This document shows, in pieces, positions 44,948-55,561 of a DNA stretch of 64,000 nt (the stretch's first letter is position 1; the number at the start of each line of letters is the position of its first letter). Under the pieces are notes generated by a model. The model was not told where the DNA came from and ran no database searches. It was given only the letters and a program-made list of their open reading frames with translations. Made by a program: the position numbers and the translations under genes. Origin of the DNA: Daphnia carinata (Eukaryota; Arthropoda; Branchiopoda; Diplostraca; Daphniidae); NCBI RefSeq assembly GCF_022539665.2, contig NC_081333.1, forward strand, positions 5,888,971 to 5,952,970, written 5' to 3'.

Positions 44948-46190
44948 TTTGAGGAATGCCCCTTGGCCGGGCGTTCTCAAATGCCGGAGTCTGCCGGCTC
45001 AGCGTAAAGTAGTGGCTTTGGGACCTCTGAATCCCAGCGTAATAGCCGCGTCACGTCTGGGTAGCCGGTGGGGGACCGTGCTACGATGACTCGTTGCGGC
45101 TGGACCGCGACGAGACCGTCTGGACGGATCTCACCGTCAAACGATCTAAATTATAAGGCCGGGACAAGGCGCGGCCAATATGACTTGGCGTGGCTGGACC
45201 GCTATAAGACCGGCTGGACGGATCTCACCATCCAATGATCTCAAATACGGGGCCGAGATAAGGCCCGGCCAATATGACGGACACGAATAACAACTGCTAG
45301 ATTACTTGTAATCCTTGGCGTTAAATGCCCCCGGGTCGAATGGATCTTCAAGTGAAGCGATGGCCAAACAGGATCCGATCCGGATGAGAATCGCTGCAAA
45401 GGGGTCCCACTTGCAACTTCGTTGTAGCCGTGGAGGAAAAGAGTTGGGCAAACGAAGAGGGCTGACGGGCGGCAGCAGCGTATCACGGCCGGGCAGATAA
45501 TGACGGCCAGTTGCGGCGGGCGGCAACACAAGTGATAACAAAAGGAAGACTTGATAGTAGTTACCAGCAGAAATGAAGATCCGACTCCGGGGGCTTCGGT
45601 GAAACTCGTGTGTATTTACTCAGCTGGAAACCAGCCTTTATATACTCAATATTTACAAAACACCGTTGACTAATATATACAATAAACATACATAAGTTTA
45701 AACGCTGGAGTAGATGTCACCGGTGTTCCGTCACCCGTTTTAGCCGCAGGATCCTCCACTTCCTCCAACCTCGAACTCCCCTCCACCGACCCACCGTCGG
45801 TCACTTCATCGCCAACACCCTCCTTACTTTGGGCTAAAACAGGCTCCAGTCACGATGGTTTTTGGTGTTGACTTATGAGAGCGGTCGGTAGAGACCGCCT
45901 CACATAGCTGTAGAAGACGTCAAGTACTTTCAATAATATGCTATCGGCTTCCGACCTTCTGTGTCAAGGATTCGCCGAGCAAATCGTTCTAACTCCCGTT
46001 TACCTTCCGTCTTCTACCGTCTACCGGTATGTCATTTTCTTTGGCCGGGAACTTCTTGGTTAGTTCCCGCCTAGCGTTGGACTTACCCCGGCTACCGACT
46101 CTTCGGTGCCGAGTGCCCAGGCTTCTGTTGCCCTTCCGTTTATCCCTATGCCGTCCCTTCGGACTGCTTCAGACGTCGGAATTTCCGACA
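44948..46190 (-). repeat. 3' LTR of the BEL/Pao element
   Basis: Identical in layout to the 5' LTR, offset 7797 bp. On the minus strand it starts TGTCGGAAATTCC and contains a TATA box (TATATAAAGG, about 45635-45645). The pol frame runs about 130 bp into it and stops at 46060. The poly-purine tract (plus-strand ctccccccgttgg, 46191-46203) lies directly outside its start. Confidence 0.93.
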
Positions 46191-49100
46191 CTCCCCCCGT
46201 TGGACCCTCGTCCAACTCAGAGTCTGAGCTGTCCGTTATGTCTCCGTCTTGGAACGGTAGGACATTTCTATGATCATCGTCTATCGTCCCTGCTTCTAGC
46301 TCTAGTGGGTATAGACATTTAATGTCCCTGTATATTGGCTTCGATCCTTTGCCTTTCACCTTATCGGCAACCAATACTGCGACTCTTCTAAATTTGTTAT
46401 CCGAACCGGGGTACAATTTGGCTACTCTGCCTACTTTCCACTTTGTTCTCTTGGACTTCTCATCGTGTATAAGTACCACCTGGCCGACTTCAACCTGCTT
46501 CGTTCTGCCCGGTGTCGGGCAATGGAACTTCTCCAGGTCTGCCACATATTCCTTATAGAAGTCTTCCCACCATCCTGCTAGTAGGTTTCTCCTTATTCTC
46601 TCTCTCTTGGTTAAGGGTATTCTGTCCGAATACTCCCTTTCTTCATCGTCCACCGGGTGCTTCTGATTCTGTCTGTAACCCGTGATAAGTTGCTTCGGCG
46701 TCAGAGGCTCATTGTCGTCGTCCGAGACGTACGTCAACGGCCTTGTGTTTATCGTATCCTCAATCTCTGCCAGTACTGTCTGGAACAAATCATATTCCAG
46801 ACATTCGTTTCCATACGTTTTATATAGTAATCTTTTTACTGTCTGGACCATTCTTTCCCAGAACCCGCCCCACCAAGGGGTGAGGCTTGGGGAGAATCGC
46901 CACTTGACATTCAGGTCTACCAGAGTGTTATACACCTTCTCACTCTTGTAGGCCGCTCTCAAATACTTGGGGGCTTGCGTAAACGTTCTAGCGTTCTCTG
47001 AATACATGGCTTTCGGCACCCCTCTCCTTGCAAAAAACCTTCTCAGGGCAAAGATGCAGGTCGTCGCTTCTTGGTCTGTAGTCATTTCTAAGTGCACGGC
47101 TCTTGTTACCGCACACGTAAAGAGACAAATGTAAGCTTTCGCTTGCCCGGTTCTTGCTAAGAGCCTTATCGGGAAGGGTCCCGCAAAGTCAATCCCCGTC
47201 ACGTTGAACGGGCTTGCCATCTGCAGTCTATCTACTGGTAGGGGTGCCGGCACCTCGTTGAATGGTCTCGAATCTAATTTCTGACACCTCATGCACCTCC
47301 TTAACTCTTTCTTTATCGTCTGTCTCAGTTTTGGGATCCAAAACGTTCGCCGTACCTCCACCATCGTCGTGCTTACTCCAGTGTGCAGTAACCGTTCGTG
47401 CGTCTGCTCTATGAGTTTGCCTGTCAGATAGTGGTTCTCTGGCAATAGGATTACCGCTTCTCTACCGTTAAGCCGCAACCAGTTTTCTTGGCGGCCGTAA
47501 CACCTGATTAGCCCGTTTCTCTCGTCCCAGGCTAATCCCAATTTTCTCAGTTTATCATTTTTCCAGGGCTTTTTCTCTTTTATGGCTTCCCTTTCATCTT
47601 TGTATGCGTCAATTTGCATCGCTCGCCATAAATCTAACTCTGCTTGCTCTACTTCTTCTACTGCGAGAATGTTGAACCGTTTCTTGTCGGTTCCAACCAA
47701 TACTTCTGCCAGCGGTGTCTCGGGGTTTGGCTGTCCCTTGAACCTCTTCACCGCTCTTTTCACTGTCGCCCAGATCCTGATTATCGTACGCAGCGAACTA
47801 TAGTTCTCGTACCACTCTTTTTCTTTTGACATCGAAATATTACATTGCGTTATCTCTTTGATTTTTTCCTCTTTTCTGATTTCTTCCGTACAATCCTGTT
47901 CCACTTGGGCTGGATTCTTCGGCCACCTCTCTTTTTTGTTCAGCCACTCTGGACCTGACCACCAATCTTTCTTATGGTTCAGCTGGCTCACTGAAGCCCC
48001 TCTCGAGGCTATATTCTGAACTCCCGGGCAGTGCCTTATCGACTCTATATTGATCTTCTCCCTGATTTCTGTCACTCGGTTGTGAACGAACTGTTTCCAC
48101 CGGCCCGACTCGCCTTTCATCCACCAGTAGGCTATCGCCGAGTCCGTCCACAACGTCTTCTCAAACGATCGTCCAAGGGACTTTTCGATGTAATCTCCCA
48201 GCCTTACTGCCAGCAAATTGCTGAGTAGCTCTAACCTGGGGGTCGATACTGATTTTTTGGGATCCGGTGCTATCCGGGTTTTGCTGCATAACAGCTTTGT
48301 CTCTTTTCCGTTCTCCAAATATGCGGCTACACTGTATGCGTCGTCACTCGCGTCGCAAAACAAATGTAGTCTCGGTGAATGGATCTCTCCAGTCCACCGT
48401 CCTAGCTTTGTGTTCTTGAGGTCCGACAAACTTTTAATGAATGTCTCCCAGTGCGGCATTATGCTTGCCGATACTGGCTCATCCCAGCCTGTCTTATCTA
48501 TCCAGACCTTCTGCGTGATAATCTTTGCTACCACCGTTACCGGTGATATCAATCCCAGCGGGTCGAAGACCTTCAGCGCAAGGCTGAACAACTTCCTTTT
48601 CGTCGGCCTTTTGCTCATCTCTTCGGCCTCTTCTATTATCTTCTCGGGCTTGAACCGAAACGAGTCCGTCTCCGGATCCCACGTTACTCCCAGCGCCTTA
48701 ACTGCTTTTTCTGTATTATCTCCCATCGTTATTTCTTCCTTTTGGAACTGTAACGCGTGCAACTGTTCTCTGAGTGCCACGCTATTTGTCGTCCACTTTC
48801 TAAGTTCCATCTTGGCCGAATTAAATATCTTCTGTGCTTGCGTTATCGCTTCGATTGCTTGGGGGATGCTGCTCGCTCCCCCCAACCAATCATCCACATA
48901 TAACTGCGAGCTCAATTTTCCCACCAGCTCTGGGTATTCATCTCTATGCTCATCCAAGCATTTTAATATAACCGCTCTTAGGATGAACGGGCTACTCGAG
49001 AGTCTGAAAGGCACTCTCTTCCACCTGTATTCTATCCATTCTGAGTTATCATCTTTCGGGTCTTTTATCCATAGAAATCGGACTATCTGTCCGTGTTCTT

Positions 49101-50046
49101 CCTGTATTCCTATCTGTAGGAATGCTTGCGTGATGTCCGCCATCCACGCTATCTCGTTCTGCCTAAATCTGAGCAGCACCGCCAAGAGTTCCGGGTTCAG
49201 GTTCGGCCCGGTCTCCAACAGATCATTCAGGCTAGGCCTATTCTGCTGGTGGGCCGAACCGTCAAACACCGGTCTAATCTTGGTGGTTGCCGCTTCTGTT
49301 TTTATCACCGGTCTGTGCGGCAAATACGTACATGCTCCCGTGTAATTTTTATCTGCTACCTCTATGTAGCCTTTCTCGAGGTATTGTTGAAAAACTTCAT
49401 GGTAGGCCACTTTGTCCTCCCGTTTCATTTTTCTCAATAGCCCTGTCAATCTGACCGAGGCTATGTTTTTGTTGGTCTCCATCGACCTTCTGTTATTTTT
49501 GAACGGGAACAGAACCTCATATCTGCCCGTTTGATCTTTCTTTATAGTCTCCTGATAGTTTTTCAGGAACCCCGGGTCCTCTAACTCTTGGGGCGTAACT
49601 CCCATGTGCTCCAAGGCCCAGAATTTCTTGAAGTCTACCATCACTCTTTTTCCGTCGGCCTGTGTAACTATGTTTGCCGACACTTCTCTCGGATTTCCTG
49701 CTGAGGGTGCTCCAAAAATAATCCACCCCAGCTTGCTGGCACATACCACTGAATCGTCTGGACCCTGTCTCGTCTGGTGTTTTAGAATTTGCCAATAATA
49801 GTCACATCCTATTATCATGTCAAACTCTGTTTTATTGTCGGGCCTGAAATGTCTTTCATCCGCGACCTTCTCTCCTTGTTCCGTCAAGATCTCTACCAGT
49901 CTTGACCGGACCTTTGGGGTTGCTTTTGCCACGTACTTTATCGCCGTAGCTTTAATTTTTATTTCTCCCTGTCTTTCAGAGACCATCCATATGCTATAGG
50001 TCTTTAGCACCGATCTTTCCGCTTGGTCTGATCCAAACGTGTTCAC
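46060..50046 (-). CDS. BEL/Pao Pol: RT, RNase H, integrase
   Basis: One open frame of 1328 codons; the listed start (GTG, 50046) is only the first codon available after an in-frame TAG at 50098-50100, and the natural protein is part of a gag-pol polyprotein. RT: PVFDGSA, DITQAFLQIGI, and the Y-V-D-D box at 48889-48900 (about residue 383). RNase H: FCDASDD, STPRLELLS, WTDSAIAYW. Integrase: an HHCC-type region ending CMRCQKLD, catalytic Asp in GIDFAGP (about 953), then YSENARTF, where the second catalytic Asp is replaced by Glu (codon 46996-46998, residue 1017), and the Glu in FWERMV (about 1063). The end is a basic tail (RTKWKVGRVAKLYPG) reaching into the 3' LTR. RT looks intact; integrase strand transfer is probably lost. 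Confidence 0.92.
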   Translation of the reverse strand: MNTFGSDQAERSVLKTYSIWMVSERQGEIKIKATAIKYVAKATPKVRSRLVEILTEQGEKVADERHFRPDNKTEFDMIIGCDYYWQILKHQTRQGPDDSVVCASKLGWIIFGAPSAGNPREVSANIVTQADGKRVMVDFKKFWALEHMGVTPQELEDPGFLKNYQETIKKDQTGRYEVLFPFKNNRRSMETNKNIASVRLTGLLRKMKREDKVAYHEVFQQYLEKGYIEVADKNYTGACTYLPHRPVIKTEAATTKIRPVFDGSAHQQNRPSLNDLLETGPNLNPELLAVLLRFRQNEIAWMADITQAFLQIGIQEEHGQIVRFLWIKDPKDDNSEWIEYRWKRVPFRLSSSPFILRAVILKCLDEHRDEYPELVGKLSSQLYVDDWLGGASSIPQAIEAITQAQKIFNSAKMELRKWTTNSVALREQLHALQFQKEEITMGDNTEKAVKALGVTWDPETDSFRFKPEKIIEEAEEMSKRPTKRKLFSLALKVFDPLGLISPVTVVAKIITQKVWIDKTGWDEPVSASIMPHWETFIKSLSDLKNTKLGRWTGEIHSPRLHLFCDASDDAYSVAAYLENGKETKLLCSKTRIAPDPKKSVSTPRLELLSNLLAVRLGDYIEKSLGRSFEKTLWTDSAIAYWWMKGESGRWKQFVHNRVTEIREKINIESIRHCPGVQNIASRGASVSQLNHKKDWWSGPEWLNKKERWPKNPAQVEQDCTEEIRKEEKIKEITQCNISMSKEKEWYENYSSLRTIIRIWATVKRAVKRFKGQPNPETPLAEVLVGTDKKRFNILAVEEVEQAELDLWRAMQIDAYKDEREAIKEKKPWKNDKLRKLGLAWDERNGLIRCYGRQENWLRLNGREAVILLPENHYLTGKLIEQTHERLLHTGVSTTMVEVRRTFWIPKLRQTIKKELRRCMRCQKLDSRPFNEVPAPLPVDRLQMASPFNVTGIDFAGPFPIRLLARTGQAKAYICLFTCAVTRAVHLEMTTDQEATTCIFALRRFFARRGVPKAMYSENARTFTQAPKYLRAAYKSEKVYNTLVDLNVKWRFSPSLTPWWGGFWERMVQTVKRLLYKTYGNECLEYDLFQTVLAEIEDTINTRPLTYVSDDDNEPLTPKQLITGYRQNQKHPVDDEEREYSDRIPLTKRERIRRNLLAGWWEDFYKEYVADLEKFHCPTPGRTKQVEVGQVVLIHDEKSKRTKWKVGRVAKLYPGSDNKFRRVAVLVADKVKGKGSKPIYRDIKCLYPLELEAGTIDDDHRNVLPFQDGDITDSSDSELDEGPTGGVSEIPTSEAVRRDGIGINGRATEAWALGTEESVAGVSPTLGGN

Positions 50047-50097
50047 TCTTATCTCTCCTTCATCCTCTTCGTCCGCCTTTAACCGTCTGATCAGACT

Positions 50098-51887
50098 CTA
50101 TCGGATGAACGTTTTTTCGCTCCCCGAGTCTATCAGACCTAGCACTTTTATTTTTCTGTTATTTTTTCCTTGTAATACCGCCGTGAATGTGGGCAGTCCG
50201 ATCGAAGTTGCCTGCGCACAATTCACATTGGTATCTATCGTCACCGATCTGTTCATCGGTCTTTGCGGGGACTGTGATCTGACTGGCCCGTATTGTCTTT
50301 GTCTTGACAGGCATAGCGCTGGGCTATGGTCTATACTCCCGCAATTCCTACACGGAACTCTGGCTACGCAGTGTTCCGTCCGATGCGATTTGCCGAGGCA
50401 TTTCAAACACCGATTTTCTCGCTCCCAGAGCGTTCGTCTGAACTGCGGGGTATTCACCATACACCTGTGGTGTATGTGATTCTGCTGACAAAAACAACAG
50501 GGTGTCATCCTACCTCCCCTCTCTTGAGGCTCCCTTCTTGGGCTATGCGGCTGGCTCACAGGATCTTCCTCCATCTCTCTAAGCCGTATCTCTCGATCAA
50601 GCTCCTTGAGAATGGCTTCTATTGTCGGTTGATCCTCATCGAACCATTTGTCTCTCCACCATCGCGAGGTTAATGCTTTAGGCAATGCCTTCAACACATC
50701 TCCCGAGATGTATTCTCCATAGCCGCCCATATCCACTTTGAGGTTCGTTAGGGCAGCTCTGGCGTTTGTCAGCCCGTCGAAGATTCTCTTCAACTGACCG
50801 GTTGTTGCTGAGTCTCCCAGTCTTACGGCTACGAGACTTTTCAGTTCGTTTACTTAGTAGACCTTTAATTTTTCTGTATCCCCGAATCTTTTTTCCAATT
50901 TCAGCATTGCTTCCTGATATTGGTTTTCGTCAAAGTGTATATGTGATATCAATTCTGCGGCCTTGCCTTTCAGGCTTATCCGCAGATATTGAAATTTTTC
51001 CGCCTCTGTTAATCTCGGATCGGCGTCATACGCCGTCCACATAGCTCTCCATCCCTTCCATGCTGTGATCTCTCCGTTAAACGTCGGTAGAGGCAGCGCT
51101 GTTCTGTTTACTGGCGATTGGGTTTCGCTTTTCTTGTATTTTTCTCTTAATTTTTTCATCTTTTCTCTCAATTTGTCCTCTATTTCTCTGTCACCCGCCT
51201 TTTCGGCTGCCGTAGAGATTGTGGCAAGCTTTTCATTTAACGCCACGATGGCTACCCATCGAGCTTCGGCCTTGTCTACGTATTTCTGTCTACTTTCAGC
51301 GTCGGCTTCCGCCAACGCTATACTGTCTTTCAGTTCCCTTTTTATCAGAGCCCGATCTTCAAGCAACTCTTTCCGCGTGCCTATCGGGGAGTCAGCCCTT
51401 GACGAAGCCCGTAACGGCTCTTGTCGTCTTATCGGGCTGTCCTCTAGGCCGGGCAAGCTATCTTCTATCGTTCTCTCCACGATTGATCTTATTTCGGCTC
51501 TCACTCCCTCCACTATCTCCGGGATTTGTTCCTTCATTGAAAGGCTTTCTTTCGCTTGTTCAATTAATTTCGCTGCAGAGTTCAGCGCTTTATTACTTCT
51601 ACCATCTATCTCTTTCACTAACTCTGTGATTGCCGCCAATCTTGCCTCTAAATTCTCCATGTCTTCTATCTTTTTCTCCATTGCTTTCATCTTTATTGCC
51701 GTGTCTGTCATAAACCTTTCGATCGTTTTCTCCGTGACCTCGACTCTTTTGTGTAACATAGAGTGGTACGAGTCGCCTGACTTGTATATTTTTCTATTTT
51801 CTCCTCGACGATCGACAATCTTTCGTCGATACTCGTCTCATCTTGGTCTGTGACCGCGTATCTCGTTCTCCTGGCCGGAACTGACAT
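50098..51887 (-). pseudogene. BEL/Pao Gag and protease, with breaks
   Basis: An ATG at 51887 (MSVPARRTRYAV) opens gag 87 bp after the upstream ORF. A frame change near 51760-51800 joins it to the 51759-50854 frame, which has a long coiled segment, the capsid entry LPLPTFNGEITAWKGW and YLRISLKGKAAELI. An in-frame TAA at 50854-50856 interrupts it; the same frame resumes to 50098 with three zinc knuckles (CCFCQQNHIHHRC, CLKCLGKSHRTEHC, CRNCGSIDHSPALC) and the protease D-S-G (GLIDSGSEKTF), ended by TAG at 50098-50100. Gag would form the particle and bind RNA; the protease would cut the polyprotein. Confidence 0.88.
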
Positions 51888-51973
51888 TTATTTTTTTTTT
51901 TTGATAGTGGTAGAGATATGTTTTTTTTGTTTTTTTTCAGGTATTTATTTAACAAATAACAATATCTAAAATA

Positions 51974-52777
51974 TTAATCAAGCACTGGGGACTTTAAAAT
52001 CTCGTCTTCAGACGAAGATGCGATTCCTGTTTTTGCCAGTCGCTTTGATAGTTGTCTGCTCAACCGTTCTTCGGGTGAAGATCTCTTCCAACTCCGAGGT
52101 ATCCCTGATGTGGACCTTGCTTTCTTCGCTTGGGGTGTCTCTTTTGAGGGTCCAGCGGCGAGGTCTCTAATTTCTTTGCTCAACACCGTGGGGGTCGGTG
52201 GTGGGCCCGGTATCTGGAATGTGGCGGGTGACAACTCTTTGACACCGCGCGCTCTTTCCAATATCTGCTCCCTTCTCTGGAGCTCTTCCTTATCTCGTCT
52301 CAGCTTGCTCGTCTCAAGCAGGAATCGGGCGTGTTCCTCGGCACGTTCTGCTGCCTTTTGTGCCGCTGCTATTACCGAGGAGTGCGACTCTTGGACTTTG
52401 GTGAGGGCAGCTAGCTGTTCTCTCTCCTGCTCGTTCAAAAACTGGGCTGGCGAGTCCAAGGTCGGAGTGATCGGTCTTGTGTAAGGGTTTGGCCGACTCT
52501 TTTTCTCCACCGGTCTCTTGGCGCGTTGTTCAGGAAATGGCTCCGGGATGCGAAGTCTCCTGAACACACCTTTTGGGATGGTTTGTTCTAGCTCTTTCCA
52601 GAGTTCGTAAGAGCGAGCCTCCGTATCTAAGAGGTGCTGGAATCTGGAGTACACCGCCTGCTGGTGCTGCTGATGTATGCTGTCCGACACTGTTATGGAA
52701 TGTACGGGCAGGTTTTTGTTATTATTTTTTGTTCGAAGGACCAATTTAAGGAATGCCCCTTGGCCGGGCGTTCTCAA
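51974..52777 (-). CDS. upstream ORF of the BEL element, no ATG
   Basis: An open frame of 267 codons running from the LTR/PBS region towards gag. It encodes a charged, coiled-coil-rich protein (QFLNEQEREQLAALTKVQES, RRDKEELQRREQILERARG) with a C-terminal Ser/Lys part (SSSEDEILKSPVLD). The frame contains no ATG at all; the first codon counted here is ATT inside the LTR. It would need a near-cognate start, a spliced leader exon, or readthrough. Codon composition and length suggest true coding. No known domain; an early, matrix-like part of Gag is possible. Confidence 0.6.
   Translation of the reverse strand: MRTPGQGAFLKLVLRTKNNNKNLPVHSITVSDSIHQQHQQAVYSRFQHLLDTEARSYELWKELEQTIPKGVFRRLRIPEPFPEQRAKRPVEKKSRPNPYTRPITPTLDSPAQFLNEQEREQLAALTKVQESHSSVIAAAQKAAERAEEHARFLLETSKLRRDKEELQRREQILERARGVKELSPATFQIPGPPPTPTVLSKEIRDLAAGPSKETPQAKKARSTSGIPRSWKRSSPEERLSRQLSKRLAKTGIASSSEDEILKSPVLD
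52731..52743 (-). promoter_or_regulatory. primer-binding site of the BEL element
   Basis: On the minus strand TGGTCCTTCGAAC starts 1-2 bp after the LTR. Its complement ends ..CCA. Position and sequence fit the usual BEL/Pao priming site. Confidence 0.85.
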
Positions 52778-53987
52778 ATGCCGGAGTCTGCCGGCTCAGC
52801 GTAAAGTAGTGGCTTTGGGACCTCTTAATCCCAGCGTAATAGCCGCGTCACGTCTGGGTAGCCGGTGGGGGACCGTGCTACGATGACTCGTTGCGGCTGT
52901 ACCGCGACGAGACCGTCTGGACGGATCTCACCGTCAAACGATCTAAATTATAAGGCCGGGACAAGGCGCGGCCAATATGACTTGGCGTGGCTGGACCGCT
53001 ATAAGACCGGCTGGACGGATCTCACCATCCAATGATCTCAAATACGGGGCCGAGATAAGGCCCGGCCAATATGACGGACACGAATAACAACTGCTAGATT
53101 ACTTGTAATCCTTGGCGTTGAATGCCCCCGGGTCGAATGGATCTTCAAGTGAAGCGATGGCCAAACAGGATCCGATCCGGATGAGAATCGCTGCAAAGGG
53201 GTCCCACTTGCAACTTCGTTGTAGCCGTGGAGGAAAAGAGTTGGGCAAACGAAGAGGGCTGACGGGCGGCAGCAGCGTATCACGGCCGGGCAGATAATGA
53301 CGGCCAGTTGCGGCGGGCGGCAACACAAGTGATAACAAAAGGAAGACTTGATAGTAGTTACCAGCAGAAATGAAGAGCCGACTCCGGGGGCTTCGGTGAA
53401 ACTCGTGTGTATTTACTCAGCTGGAAACCAGCCTTTATATACTCAATATTTACAAAACACCGTTGACTAATATATACAATAAACATACATAAGTTTAAAC
53501 GCTGGAGTAGATGTCACCGGTGTTCCGTCTCCCGTTTTAGCCGCAGGATCCTCCACTTCCTCCAACCTCGAACTCCCCTCCACCGACCCACCGTCGGTCA
53601 CTACATCGCCAACACCCTCCTTACTCTGGGCTAAAACAGGCTCCAGTCACGATGGTTTTTGGTGTTGACTTATGAGAGCGGTCGGTAGAGACCGCCTCAC
53701 ATAGCTGTAAAAGACGTCAAGTACTTTCAATAATATGCTATCGGCTTCCGACCTTCTGTGTCAAGGATTCGCCGAGCAAATCGTTCTAACTCCCGTTTAC
53801 CTTCCGTCTTCTACCGTCTACCGGTATGTCATTTTCTTTGGCCGGGAACTTCTTGGTTAGTTCCCGCCTAGCGTTGGACTTACCCCGGCTACCGACTCTT
53901 CGGTGCCGAGTGCCCAGGCTTCTGTTGCCCTTCCGTTTATCCCTCTGCCGTCCCTTCGGACTGCTTCAGACGTCGGAATTTCCGACA
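52745..53987 (-). repeat. 5' LTR of the BEL/Pao element
   Basis: 1243 bp, about 99 percent identical to 44948-46190 by eye. The promoter side is the right part; TATA box near 53432-53442 on the minus strand. Short open frames inside (53038-53328) occur in both LTRs and are probably not coding. Confidence 0.93.
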
Positions 53988-54479
53988 GACGGTATTTTGT
54001 ATTTAAAAAATTGAAGTGCATATCTGGGCTCCCTTCCTTTCCGTAGCCCCGTTTCCCCTTGACTCGTAATAAGCCCGTAGGGGGTCATGCCCCTACTGTA
54101 CGGTATATATAAAAACAACATATACCGAGGTTTGGAGGGCTCTGGCCGGAAAGGGGACGTGGGGGTCCGCTTAGTCCGATGATGTGTTCACGGAGGGCGA
54201 TGTGGCTACCCACAAATCCGAACTAAAGGTTAATCGCTCCTTTAAAAATGTTCCAAATCATCAGCTCTTCTTCCGGCTTCTCTTAGCCCATCACCGGGTA
54301 ATCTCCCCGGTGGGTCAACAAGGCAGTGTCTCCTTTTTAAAGTTGCAAAAATAATTGTAATGTGCAGACAATTGTCAATAAATTTTTTTTTATAAAATAT
54401 TTTTTCAAAATTTGTCTCTTTCATTGTCTGTGTTCGCTTTGTTCACACATTACATTTATCAATTTTTTTTTTATTTAGC
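53988..54479. other. interior of the inverted-repeat unit, right side
   Basis: Holds the 5-bp duplication, a TATA-like stretch (ggtatatataaaaac, about 54102-54116), a region of GC-rich sequence, and a short palindrome (accgggtaatctccccggt near 54293). No gene seen. Before the BEL insertion it was joined to the sequence left of 44947. Confidence 0.5.
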
Positions 54480-55561
54480 TTGCTCAATTCATCTTTATTG
54501 TTTTTGCCACCGTCATGGTAGAAAATTGATTTGTCATTATTAGTAGCTTTGTTAACGTAAAGTGTAAAGCTTCCTTATATCTCAATGTAGTATGTGATGT
54601 GTAATTAGGTAATCAATAGCTGCTTGAAAATGTGCAAAAGGTGAAAACAGGACACGAAGAACGAACAAAATCATTTATAGCAGTAGGTTATAATTTTAAT
54701 ATATTTATTGGGCTCTTTGTAATTGTTAAAAGAATTGAAAACGTATAAGGAATAAATGGTATTAGAATCAATATTGAATTACAATAGTCTTTGTTTTGGT
54801 CCTTGCCTCAGACGATAGTTTAAGTTTGTAATATTATTCCTATAAACACTATTTATTAAATGTTCCTATAAAAATTATTTATCAAATGTTAATAATAACA
54901 AACTAGTCTTCGTGGTAACATATCTTTGTTCCCAGCAACCACAAAAGCCCCGCGGAACTCATTCAGTTTCCGTATTCACAACGAATCAGTGGTCTTTATC
55001 TATGGCATAAGCATCGACAAAGGGAAATAATAAGGGAAATGGACTGGGGGTTGGGAGGAATGATTAAAGAGGGTGGACAGAACAAGGCTAAGTGCGGAAA
55101 ACATGTATTTCTTCTATTATATTTAAAGAAGCGATAGTTATTCAGTAAACAAAAATTGTGAAAAATGAACCTTATGTAACGGGATATTAGCAATAGATAA
55201 ATACTAACATAATCCGAAAAAAGATTGCAACCGAATAAATAATCAAAGATTAACTAGCGTACAAACGCTAACATTGTTTGATCTCTGCAAACCTTATAGA
55301 ATATCACGGTTTCAGCAACCTTTGTACATTCCAAATTAAACGGGATAGAGGTGGGAAATACAATTTTGGAAACAAATATAAAGTTTGTAGGAACATGGAA
55401 ATTGAGCGGAGAAAAAGGCCCAGTCCAATGGAGAAAAAGGCCCACTTTTGAATTTGGAAAAAAGTGGGCCTTTTTCGTATGGGCCTTTTTCGTCTGGGCC
55501 TTTTTCGCGGGCCTTTTTCGTCTGGGCCTTTTTCGTCTGGGCCTTTTTCTCCGACCTCCGC
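54480..55561 (+). repeat. right inverted repeat with palindromic end array
   Basis: Mirror image of 41708-42810. Near-identical from about 54930 to 55555, with single-base differences (for example near 55190 and 55340). The end array has two inverted and six direct copies of gggcctttttc. The inner half is more diverged and contains a partial internal duplication (cctataaa.a.tatttat twice, 54837-54890). Confidence 0.85.

Larger units (their letters stand above)
44948..53987 (-). mobile_element. near-complete BEL/Pao retrotransposon
   Basis: A 9.04-kb element with two 1243-bp LTRs, PBS, an upstream ORF, gag, protease, RT-RNase H, integrase and a poly-purine tract in the standard order on the minus strand. 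It is flanked by gacgg on both sides (44943-44947 and 53988-53992), a 5-bp target duplication. By eye the LTRs differ at only about ten positions, so the insertion is recent relative to everything around it. Gag has a frame change, the polyprotein has two in-frame stops, and integrase has a catalytic substitution, so it is non-autonomous as assembled. Confidence 0.93.
41708..55561. mobile_element. 13.85-kb inverted-repeat unit with nested BEL
   Basis: Bounded by inverted repeats of about 1.1 kb (left 41708-42810, right 54480-55561). The outer ~600 bp are nearly identical; the inner parts are more diverged. It is flanked by the direct repeat tctttcg (41701-41707 and 55562-55568), and the two flanks are the two halves of one BEL LTR. 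This is the pattern of a DNA element inserted into that LTR. Subtracting the nested BEL (44948-53987 and its duplication), the original unit was about 4.8 kb. I see no recognisable transposase, so mobilisation would depend on another element, or the enzyme belongs to a family I cannot name. Confidence 0.7.

Noticed and set aside
45241..45531. 96-codon frame in both BEL LTRs (also 53038-53328)
   Set aside because: Duplicated because the LTRs are duplicated; no motif, and it lies in the LTR U3/R region.
48218..49345. 375-codon frame on the plus strand
   Set aside because: Antisense shadow of the BEL pol frame, which has clear RT motifs on the other strand.
51780..51960. T-rich runs at 51888-51945 as a regulatory tract
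   Set aside because: They are the A-run leader before the gag ATG on the minus strand; nothing more can be supported.
41708..55561. Polinton/Maverick, because of size and long inverted repeats
   Set aside because: No protein-primed polymerase B, packaging ATPase, capsid or retroviral-like integrase of the element itself; the 9-kb BEL accounts for the size.
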